DNA of 64,000 bases from an uncultured Acidimicrobiales bacterium (GTDB lineage Bacteria; Actinomycetota; Acidimicrobiia; Acidimicrobiales; SZUA-35), in contig CALKTH010000004.1 in assembly GCA_937997485.1 (NCBI GenBank), forward strand, positions 46,382 to 110,381, written 5' to 3'. The position numbers and the translations under genes were made by a program. Below the pieces are notes generated by a model, which saw nothing but the letters and a program-made list of their open reading frames with translations, did no database searches and was not told the DNA's origin. Shown here piece after piece: positions 52,534-60,101 of the stretch. How positions within the stretch are numbered: position 1 is the stretch's first letter; every line of letters begins with the position of its first letter.

Positions 52534-55008
52534 GTGAGCGACCAGGCGGAAACCGAGTCTCGCGACGGCGCGTCGGCGATCGAAGACGCCGCGGCCTTCG
52601 ACCTCGAACTCGAACTCGAGAACGCCGTCATCAAACAAATCGACGCCGCACACGGTCGAGACCTCGAGCGGGCGCGTGCCGTTGCGCGGCAGCTGGCTGA
52701 CGAAGCCGCAGAGGCCTCAGAAGAAGGCATTCGAGACCTCGTCGACGAAGACGGCGAAGTGGATGCCGCGGTTCGAGCAGCGCTCGTGCGTCAGACCTCG
52801 GCACGAGCCATGCATGCCTTTCGGCGGGCACAGGAGCTGGAAGATCTCGGCGATGCGCTCGCGTTCGGCCGCGTGGTGAACGATGCGGGCGAGACCACGT
52901 ACATCGGCCGTCACAGCGTCATCGAGGGGGACGATGCGCTTCTTGTTGACTGGCGAGCACGCGCCGCTATGCCGTTCTACCGAGCGACGCCGATGGAGCG
53001 GCTCGGTGTCCAGCGACGCCGCCACTTGCTCTACGGCGAGGGCGAACACAGCCACGAGCTGGCTGGCTATTCAGACGAGGTCTTTGACGTCGACGACTTG
53101 CACCGGCACCAGGGCCTTCGGGGAGAAGCGGCGATTCTCGCCTCCGTTTCGGCCCCAACGGCGCAGCAGATGCAATCGGTCGTGGCCACGATCCAGGCCG
53201 AGCAAGATGCGATCGTTCGTGCACCGAGCGATGGTGCGCTTGTCGTACAGGGTGGGCCCGGCACGGGCAAGACCGTCGTCGCACTGCACCGTGCGGCCTA
53301 TCTGTTGTACGACCAGCGGGCCGAGCTGGCCGACACCGGCGTGCTCATCGTCGGGCCCAGTAGCGAGTTCCTGAGCTACATCGCTGGGGTTCTGCCGTCG
53401 CTGGGGGAGAGCGGAGTGGTGTCGCTCACGGCCGAGCAGCTCTATCCAGGTGTCCTGTTGGGCCGCTCCGAGGACGCCGCCGTTGCGGCGACGAAGGGCC
53501 GGCCCGAGATGGCCTTGCTCCTGGCGCAGGCGGTCAAGGACCGGCAGCGCCAGCCTCAGAGCGATCTCAAGGTTCGATACGGGGCAACCCGGGTCCGGTT
53601 GACCGCGTCCGAACTGCAGCGGTTGTTCGTACGAGCACAGCGTTACCGAGCCCACAACGAGGGTTCGAACGCCTTCCGAGCGCTGGTCATCGAAGCCTTG
53701 TGCGACGCGGTGTACGACCCGTCGTTCAACAATCGGGCGGATGCACGAGAGACGTTCTCCCGTAGTTCTGAGGTCGAGCGATTCCTTTTGCGTCATTGGC
53801 CGTCGTTGACTCCCGAGCAGGCGCTGAATGATCTCTTTGGATCCTCAGCACTGCTTCGGCTGGCGCGCCGAGACACGGGACTGCGAACTCGTGATGTTCT
53901 CCCGATGTGGCGTGAACGAGTTGACGAGGAGGATCTCGATCGGTCGAGGTGGACGGTGGCTGACGCCCCGCTGCTCGACGAACTCCTGGTGCTTGTGGGC
54001 GGCAAGCTGGGCGGACAAACCGAGGAGGAACGCAGCAAGGAACGTGACGCCGCTGACGAGTTCGAGCTGAGCGAGGAGGAAGACGAATCCGTCAGCCTCG
54101 ATGCCGAGGACCTCGCGGTCGACCCGGGTCTGTTGGACTTCGAGGATCCGTGGACGGTCGAGGATGAGCCGGCCGACCCCGAGGATGTGATGGCTCACGC
54201 CGACCTGCTCCACGAGGACGTCGAAGGCAGCACCGTCGAGGTGGACCTCGAGGAAGAAGGCGAGCTCATTCCTGACAGCGTTGACGCGCTGGAGGATGGG
54301 GGAGTGACCGTCGCGGAGCTGGCCTTCGGCCAGCGGGACTGGCGTTTCGGCCATGTGATTGTGGATGAAGCGCAAGATCTCACCCCGATGCAGTGGCGCA
54401 TGATCGTCCGCCGAGCCCGAGGCGGTTCGATGACGATTGTTGGCGATCTGGCTCAGCGTTCGACCGGAGAACCTGGAGCGCTGGTCGAAGGGTGGCGCTC
54501 GCTTGTCCCCTCGTCGATCGCGTCCTTCAGCTATCGAGAGCTCACGGTCGACTACCGGTCGCCGGCGGAGATCAACGCGCTTGCAGCTCGGGTCTTGGCC
54601 GAGATCGCGCCCGCCCTGCCCAGTCCACGCCCGATTCGCACGGTCGGCCGAGCACCCGCAGCAGTGTGTCTGCATCGTGACCGGCTCGTAGAAGATCTGG
54701 TGGCGCTGGCCCGGAGCGTGCGCTCGGACACGGTTGGCACGGTTGCAGTGGTTGGCTTCGAACTCCCGCAGAGGCTGCACGCCGTCGATGGTGTGGCGGT
54801 GCTTGACCCGTGGCAGGCGAAGGGCCTGGAATTCGATGCGGCAATTGTCGTGGAGCCGGCGCGTATTCTCGAAGAGCCTCACGGCCCGAGCCTGCTTTAT
54901 GTCGCAATCACCCGGGCGACCCAATCACTCACGATTGCAGGAGTGGCGCCGCTGCCATCGATCTTGGGCCGTCTGGATCCACTCCAGGCATCCGCCGAAT
55001 CGTCCTGA
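52534..55008 (+). CDS. helR: HelD/HelR-type RNA polymerase recycling ATPase
   Basis: 824 aa, start GTG. The N-terminal part (YIGRHSVIEGDDALLVDWRARAAMPFYRAT, cited in parts; RRRHLLYGEG) is the HelD signature that enters RNA polymerase. SF1 motifs: Walker A GGPGTGKT near 242, Walker B VDEAQDLTPMQW near 608, DYRSPAEI and LYVAITRATQSL near 788. Actinobacterial HelR displaces rifamycins and frees stalled polymerase. A very acidic insert spans about residues 505-590. Confidence 0.88.
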   Translation: MSDQAETESRDGASAIEDAAAFDLELELENAVIKQIDAAHGRDLERARAVARQLADEAAEASEEGIRDLVDEDGEVDAAVRAALVRQTSARAMHAFRRAQELEDLGDALAFGRVVNDAGETTYIGRHSVIEGDDALLVDWRARAAMPFYRATPMERLGVQRRRHLLYGEGEHSHELAGYSDEVFDVDDLHRHQGLRGEAAILASVSAPTAQQMQSVVATIQAEQDAIVRAPSDGALVVQGGPGTGKTVVALHRAAYLLYDQRAELADTGVLIVGPSSEFLSYIAGVLPSLGESGVVSLTAEQLYPGVLLGRSEDAAVAATKGRPEMALLLAQAVKDRQRQPQSDLKVRYGATRVRLTASELQRLFVRAQRYRAHNEGSNAFRALVIEALCDAVYDPSFNNRADARETFSRSSEVERFLLRHWPSLTPEQALNDLFGSSALLRLARRDTGLRTRDVLPMWRERVDEEDLDRSRWTVADAPLLDELLVLVGGKLGGQTEEERSKERDAADEFELSEEEDESVSLDAEDLAVDPGLLDFEDPWTVEDEPADPEDVMAHADLLHEDVEGSTVEVDLEEEGELIPDSVDALEDGGVTVAELAFGQRDWRFGHVIVDEAQDLTPMQWRMIVRRARGGSMTIVGDLAQRSTGEPGALVEGWRSLVPSSIASFSYRELTVDYRSPAEINALAARVLAEIAPALPSPRPIRTVGRAPAAVCLHRDRLVEDLVALARSVRSDTVGTVAVVGFELPQRLHAVDGVAVLDPWQAKGLEFDAAIVVEPARILEEPHGPSLLYVAITRATQSLTIAGVAPLPSILGRLDPLQASAESS

Positions 55009-55047
55009 GGACCAGCAGTCAAAGAAATTTCAAAGAATCTTCGCTTG

Positions 55048-55063
55048 TGTGATTGCGATCACG
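55048..55063. promoter_or_regulatory. CRP/GlxR-type binding site
   Basis: TGTGATTGCGATCACG matches TGTGA-N6-TCAC. Its centre (55055.5) is about 42 bases before the start of transcription predicted from the next -10 box, the position of class II activation. Confidence 0.6.
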
Positions 55064-55085
55064 GTCAGCCGGTCGCCACCTGATT

Positions 55086-55091
55086 TACCGT
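55086..55091 (+). promoter_or_regulatory. -10 box of the iniB-like gene
   Basis: TACCGT within CCTGATTTACCGT. A leader of about 48 bases follows with AAGAGGGA before ATG at 55146. Confidence 0.6.
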
Positions 55092-55145
55092 CCTCTTCAA
55101 CGAACCGGAGGGGGCCTCCCTCCACAAAAAGAAGAGGGATCCATC

Positions 55146-56531
55146 ATGGACATCAACGAGCTTTTCAAGAGCCTCATGGGAACGCTGCTGAGCGATCCCG
55201 CCGAAGCATCAACCTACGCCGAGGACCCCAGCGGTTACCTCGCAGCCAGCGGCATCACCGAGATGGATCTGAGCGAACTCAACATCAACGACTCGATCGG
55301 TGATGTGAGCAACGAGCTCAACATGGCCCCGTCGGTGTCCCAGACCCTTTCCGAGGTCAACGTGGTGGACTCCACCATCGCCTCCCCGGTCTCCTCCGAG
55401 GCCACCTCAACCGGTTCCGCTCCCGCTGCCGCCGCTGCTTCCGCCTCGGCTCCTGCAGTCGCCACGGCGGCCGCTTCGGCTCCCGTCGCTCCAGCCCCGG
55501 CTCCTGCCGCCGCTGTCGTCGCTGCACCGCCCACCCCGGCTGCGCTCGAGCAGGTCATCAACGAGTACGTCACCATCGTGTACGAAGGCGACGAGACGAT
55601 CATCAACAACATCACCAACAACGACAACTCCACCGACTTCGAGATCGACATCGAAGGCGACGTCGAGGGCGATCTCGATCTCGAGATCGACAACCAGGTC
55701 GTGAACGCCAACGGCGACGGCGCAGCGGCCGCCGGCGGAGACCAAGAGGGTGTGGCCACCGGCGACGGCGCCATCGCCGTCGGCGACGACGTCAAGGACT
55801 CCCAGCTCAACTCCGGCGACGGGGCAGTGCAGCTGGGCGACGGCGCAAGCAACAGCGGCCAGGTCATCACTGGCGATGTCGACGGCATCGTGGCCGACGG
55901 TTCGGTCGAGGGCGTCGTCCAAGGCGACGGCAACACTCAGCTCAACGACAGCGACGGCAACGCCGTGGTCCAGGGTGATGGCAACGAGACCACCGTGTTC
56001 GGTGATGTCGACACTTCCGGAGGCGACTTCGTGAACGGCGACGGCAACGAGCTGCTCGACGTGAGTGGCAGCGGCAACACCATTGGCGACGGCAACATCG
56101 ATGTCGACGGCGACGCCGTCATCGGCAACGGCAACACCACAGCCCAGGGCTCGGGTGAAGGCAACGTCAACTTCGGCTCCGGCGATGTCAACGACTTCGG
56201 CGATGCGAGCTTCGGCGACGGCGCTCAGGTGGCCACCAGCGGCGGTGCGATTCAGGACAACGACGTCACGGACAACAGCACCACCACGGTCACCCAGACC
56301 GAGAACAACAACATCAACGACTCGTTCAACACCGACAACTCGATCAACGACTCGTTGAACGACCAGTCGGACAACTCGGACAACTCGGCAAACGACTCCT
56401 TCAACACCGAGGATTCGTTCAACAGCGAGATCGAGCAGACGCAGACGGTCGAAGAGACCTTCGTTGAGACCACGGTCGATGTCGATCACGGCGAAGCCGA
56501 CGTGGCAGTCGACGACGTCGTCGACGGCTGA
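55146..56531 (+). CDS. iniB: IniB-like protein with Gly/Asp/Asn repeats
   Basis: 461 aa. Residues 1-60 match the IniB N-terminal domain (LFKSLMGTLLSDPAEASTYAEDPSGYLAASGI in parts). An Ala/Pro/Ser stretch follows (about 75-135), then some 280 residues of GDG, GDGN and VDG-rich repeats that look like a beta-solenoid, ending in Asn/Asp/Ser/Thr-rich sequence. No signal peptide is clear. In mycobacteria iniB leads the cell-wall-stress operon iniBAC. The frame is open 31 codons upstream, but the ribosome site fixes ATG at 55146. Confidence 0.85.
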   Translation: MDINELFKSLMGTLLSDPAEASTYAEDPSGYLAASGITEMDLSELNINDSIGDVSNELNMAPSVSQTLSEVNVVDSTIASPVSSEATSTGSAPAAAAASASAPAVATAAASAPVAPAPAPAAAVVAAPPTPAALEQVINEYVTIVYEGDETIINNITNNDNSTDFEIDIEGDVEGDLDLEIDNQVVNANGDGAAAAGGDQEGVATGDGAIAVGDDVKDSQLNSGDGAVQLGDGASNSGQVITGDVDGIVADGSVEGVVQGDGNTQLNDSDGNAVVQGDGNETTVFGDVDTSGGDFVNGDGNELLDVSGSGNTIGDGNIDVDGDAVIGNGNTTAQGSGEGNVNFGSGDVNDFGDASFGDGAQVATSGGAIQDNDVTDNSTTTVTQTENNNINDSFNTDNSINDSLNDQSDNSDNSANDSFNTEDSFNSEIEQTQTVEETFVETTVDVDHGEADVAVDDVVDG

Positions 56532-56552
56532 TCGCAACGGTGCGAAGCGCTT

Positions 56553-56579
56553 GGAGCGGATCCCAGTGGGATCCGCTCC
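56553..56579 (+). terminator. 12-bp perfect hairpin between iniB and iniA
   Basis: GGAGCGGATCCC, loop AGT, GGGATCCGCTCC. No U tract follows. It lies 21 bp after the iniB stop within a 146-bp gap that otherwise shows no clear promoter. Confidence 0.6.
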
Positions 56580-56677
56580 GGCGCGACACCGGACACAGAT
56601 CTGGCGGAGGAGGCTCCGCACTGATGCTCCGGATTTGATAGTGAAGTGGTAGTGCAAGACACGAGGGGAGCGGACGG

Positions 56678-58516
56678 ATGAGTCAAGTGGTGGACGACAT
56701 TCAGAACGACGAGATGATGGCGACACTCGAGCTGGCGGGCCAGGCCTGCACGGCCTACGAGCGGCCCGATCTGGGCAAGCGAATGGAACGGGCGCTGGAG
56801 TCCGTCACCACCACGGACGCTCGTGTCGTCGTGGTCGGAGAGTTCAAGCAGGGCAAGAGCACGCTCATCAACTCGCTCCTCAACGTGAACGTCTGCCCGG
56901 TTGATGACGACATCGCCACTGCCGTCCCCACCGCCATTCGCTTCGGAGAGCGCTTCCACGCCGAAGCTGTCGTGCTTCCTCGTGGCGAAGAAGCCCCTGA
57001 GCCTGTGTCTTGGAGTCTGACTGCGGCGCAGATTCCGATGATGGTCACCGAGGGCAACGACGCCTATCCGGAAGTGGAAGTGAAGGGCGTCGAGGTCTCG
57101 ATGCCGAAGGCCCTTTTGAAGTCGGGCCTCATGCTGGTGGACACTCCCGGAGTCGGCGGACTGGGATCAGCCCACGCCACGGCCACCTTGGGAGCGCTGT
57201 CCATCGCTGACGCTGTTGTCTTCGTCACCGATGCGTCGCAAGAGCTGACGAACGCCGAGCTCGAGTTCCTCGAGCAGGCTCGCCAATTGTGTCCGAACGT
57301 CGTCTCCGTCCTGACCAAAATTGATTTCTATCCAGCCTGGCGACGAGTGCTCGAGTTGGACCAAAGCCACCTGCAACGACGGGGGATTGACACCGAAATC
57401 ATTCCCGTCTCGGCGGTGCTGCGACGATTTGCGGCCAAACACAACGATCGCACCGTCAACGAAGAATCGGGATTCCCCCGCCTCCTGTCGTTCCTACGAG
57501 ACGACATCGTCGGCAACGCGGCCGAACGAGCCCGCCTGCGAGCTGCCTCGGAGTTGCTCGACGTGAGCAGCACGCTGCACTCCCACTTCGAGACGAAGCT
57601 GGAGGCGCTGACGGACCCCGAAGCGGCCGAGGCGATGTTGCAGGACTTGCGCGACGCAAAGGAGCGGGCCGAGCTGCTCCGCTCGGGGTTGTCCAAGTGG
57701 CAGATCCGCTTGAACGACGGAATGACCGACATCATGGGCAACGTCGACTTCGACTTTCGAGGCCGCATGCGTCGGGTCGTAGCAGAGGCCGACGAGACAC
57801 TGTCTGAAGGCGATCCGGCCGATACGTGGGCTGAGTTCGAGCCGTGGTTGGTGAACAAGGTGTCGCAGGAAGTGATCGCGAACTACCGCTACCTCACGGA
57901 ACTGGCCTCCGAGCTCGCCTCCGATGTTGGGGACCTCTTCGCTGATGCCGGCACCGGGGCGGTAAGCCCCTTCTTGGATGTCTCGAGCCCGGAGATGCTG
58001 CTCGATCAGGTCGAAATGCGAGACGACATCGATCTCGAGAAGAAGTCGCTCGGCTCGCGTGGCTTCACCATGATGCGAGGCGGTCAGTCCGGCGTGATCA
58101 TGTTCTCGATGGTGGGAAGCATGGCGGGACTCACCGTGATCGCCCCAGTCCTCATCGGTGTTGGCCTGATCTTTGGCCGCAAGGGATTGAAGGACGAAGC
58201 GGAGCGGCAGCGGTCGATGCGGCAGAGTCAGGCCAAGAACGCCATGCGCAAATACTGCGACGACGTGAGCTTCCAAGTGAACAAAGACAGTCGAGACACC
58301 CTCAAACGGGTACAACGAACGATGCGTGATCAATTCGGTGAGCGGGCCGAAGAAGCCCGCAAGACCAGTTCCGCCTCACTGATCGAGGCGGAACGGGCGG
58401 CCAAGCTCGGGGCAGCCGAACGCCAGGCGGAAGCGAAGAACGCCAAGGCCGAACTTGCTCGGGTCGCTGCGCTGCGAGCCAAGGCCCAAGAACTTGCGGG
58501 GTTGCCAAGTGTCTGA
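56678..58516 (+). CDS. iniA: Dynamin-like GTPase, IniA-type
   Basis: 612 aa. G1 GEFKQGKSTLINSLL near 55, G3 DTPGVGG near 154, G4 TKID near 213 are all canonical. Two adjacent hydrophobic helices near 471-500 (VIMFSMVGSMAGL, VIAPVLIGVGLIFG) form a membrane paddle, as in bacterial dynamin-like proteins. The last 110 residues are a basic coiled coil. IniA in mycobacteria remodels membrane under cell-wall stress. Its end overlaps the next gene by 8 bp. Confidence 0.9.
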   Translation: MSQVVDDIQNDEMMATLELAGQACTAYERPDLGKRMERALESVTTTDARVVVVGEFKQGKSTLINSLLNVNVCPVDDDIATAVPTAIRFGERFHAEAVVLPRGEEAPEPVSWSLTAAQIPMMVTEGNDAYPEVEVKGVEVSMPKALLKSGLMLVDTPGVGGLGSAHATATLGALSIADAVVFVTDASQELTNAELEFLEQARQLCPNVVSVLTKIDFYPAWRRVLELDQSHLQRRGIDTEIIPVSAVLRRFAAKHNDRTVNEESGFPRLLSFLRDDIVGNAAERARLRAASELLDVSSTLHSHFETKLEALTDPEAAEAMLQDLRDAKERAELLRSGLSKWQIRLNDGMTDIMGNVDFDFRGRMRRVVAEADETLSEGDPADTWAEFEPWLVNKVSQEVIANYRYLTELASELASDVGDLFADAGTGAVSPFLDVSSPEMLLDQVEMRDDIDLEKKSLGSRGFTMMRGGQSGVIMFSMVGSMAGLTVIAPVLIGVGLIFGRKGLKDEAERQRSMRQSQAKNAMRKYCDDVSFQVNKDSRDTLKRVQRTMRDQFGERAEEARKTSSASLIEAERAAKLGAAERQAEAKNAKAELARVAALRAKAQELAGLPSV

Positions 58517-60059
58517 GGAATCAGCGTTTGAAGGACAGCTGGGGGCATCGGAGACGCCGTTGTCAGAGATCGGCGACACGAAGGACGATCATGCACTTCT
58601 CGTCGACCGAACACGACGGCTTGTGGAGGAGACGCGTCGGCGCTTCCCGGCCTACGACGAGGAGCTGCAAGCGGTGCTCGCTCGGTTCGACGAACCGCTG
58701 CGAGTGGCGATCGCTGGCAAGGTCAAGGCAGGCAAGTCGACGTTGCTGAACGCGCTGGTGGGGGAGCGGATCGCTCCGACCGACACTGGTGAGTGCACCA
58801 AGATCGTGACCTGGTACCAGGACAGTCACACCTACGGGGTCCGAGCTCACATGCGAGAGGGTGGCGACGTGCCAACGTTGCCATTCCGCCGTGAGGAGCG
58901 CTCGGTCACGATCGATCTTGGAGGACGCAGCCCAGACGACATCAGTCGGCTCGAAGTGGATTGGCCCTCGTCCAGCCTTCGTGAACTGACGCTGATCGAC
59001 ACGCCCGGTATCGACTCGGTCAACGCCGAAGTCGGCGCGCGATCCATCGAGTTTCTTGATGCGACGGAACGAAGCACGCCAGCCGACGCCGTTCTGTATC
59101 TGATGAAGCACATGCATGCGTCGGACTTCCATCTCCTCGAGGCGTTCCACGACGATGAGGTGTCTCAGCCCAATCCGATCAACGCCCTCGCTGTGCTCTC
59201 TCGAGCAGACGAGATCGGCGTCGGCCGACTGGATTCCATGGCCAGTGCTCGTCGCATCGCGCAGCGCTACGAGACCGATCCGCGCCTTCGCCGACTCGTC
59301 ACCGCGGTGGTTCCGGTCGCTGGCCTGCTGGGGGAGACGGCCCGAACGCTCACGCAGAACGAGTACACGCTGCTGTCCGAGCTGGCGACGGTCCCGCACA
59401 AAGACCTGGAGCCCCACCTGCTCAGCGCTGATCGGTTCCTCGAAGCTTCGCCCGAAACGCCGGGCACGTCGCTCGACCGCGAGCAGCTCCTCGGACGATT
59501 CGGAGTGTTCGGCATCCGCATTGCCCTCGTGCTGATTCGCAGGGGAGTGGTGAACTCGTCACGAGAGCTGGCGGATGAGCTTCTCAAGCGGTCCGGCGTC
59601 ATCGAGCTACGAGAGACGTTGTCGAAACTCTTCGTTGAGCGATCTGGAGTCTTGAAGGCACGGAGCGCATTGCTGGCGATCGAGAAGATCTGCACCACGG
59701 AGGGAGAGTCCGCTGACGACCTCATGGTGCAGGTGGAGCAAATCACCGCTGGTGCTCATCCGTTCCGTGAACTGGCAACGCTCGCCGCGCTTCGCAGCGG
59801 AACGATCTCCGGTCGCCCGGCCGATCTGCAGCTGCTGGAGCGAACGGTTGGTGCAAAGGGGACCGGTCCGGCACAACGGCTCGGTCTGGACGATGATGCA
59901 GACGTCTCCGCACAGCGAACTGCCGTCTTCACCCAGATCGAAGGCGCACGTCGTTTGGCGGAGAGCCCATTTACCGAGCACGATCTGGCGAAAGCCTGCA
60001 CCGTTGCCACCCGCAGTCTCGAAGGTGTTCTGAACAGCACCCCTGACGATCCATCCTGA
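58509..60059 (+). CDS. iniC: Dynamin-like GTPase, IniC-type
   Basis: 516 aa from GTG at 58509, inside the last codons of iniA. G1 AGKVKAGKSTLLNAL near 69 and G3 IDTPGID near 164 are clear. At G4 it reads LSRADEIG, so the Asn/Thr-Lys of NKxD is replaced by Ser-Arg. No membrane paddle is seen, so membrane binding may come from its IniA partner. Large dynamins of this type often act as pairs. Confidence 0.88.
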   Translation: MSEESAFEGQLGASETPLSEIGDTKDDHALLVDRTRRLVEETRRRFPAYDEELQAVLARFDEPLRVAIAGKVKAGKSTLLNALVGERIAPTDTGECTKIVTWYQDSHTYGVRAHMREGGDVPTLPFRREERSVTIDLGGRSPDDISRLEVDWPSSSLRELTLIDTPGIDSVNAEVGARSIEFLDATERSTPADAVLYLMKHMHASDFHLLEAFHDDEVSQPNPINALAVLSRADEIGVGRLDSMASARRIAQRYETDPRLRRLVTAVVPVAGLLGETARTLTQNEYTLLSELATVPHKDLEPHLLSADRFLEASPETPGTSLDREQLLGRFGVFGIRIALVLIRRGVVNSSRELADELLKRSGVIELRETLSKLFVERSGVLKARSALLAIEKICTTEGESADDLMVQVEQITAGAHPFRELATLAALRSGTISGRPADLQLLERTVGAKGTGPAQRLGLDDDADVSAQRTAVFTQIEGARRLAESPFTEHDLAKACTVATRSLEGVLNSTPDDPS

Positions 60060-60061
60060 TT

Positions 60062-60067
60062 TACCCT
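60062..60067 (+). promoter_or_regulatory. -10 box of the hsp70-like gene
   Basis: TACCCT within CCTGATTTACCCT, nearly the same element as at the iniB promoter. The leader carries GAGAGG before ATG at 60102. Confidence 0.5.
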
Positions 60068-60101
60068 GCTCGCCACGTTCCCTTCCTCCGAGAGGCCCGC
60101 A

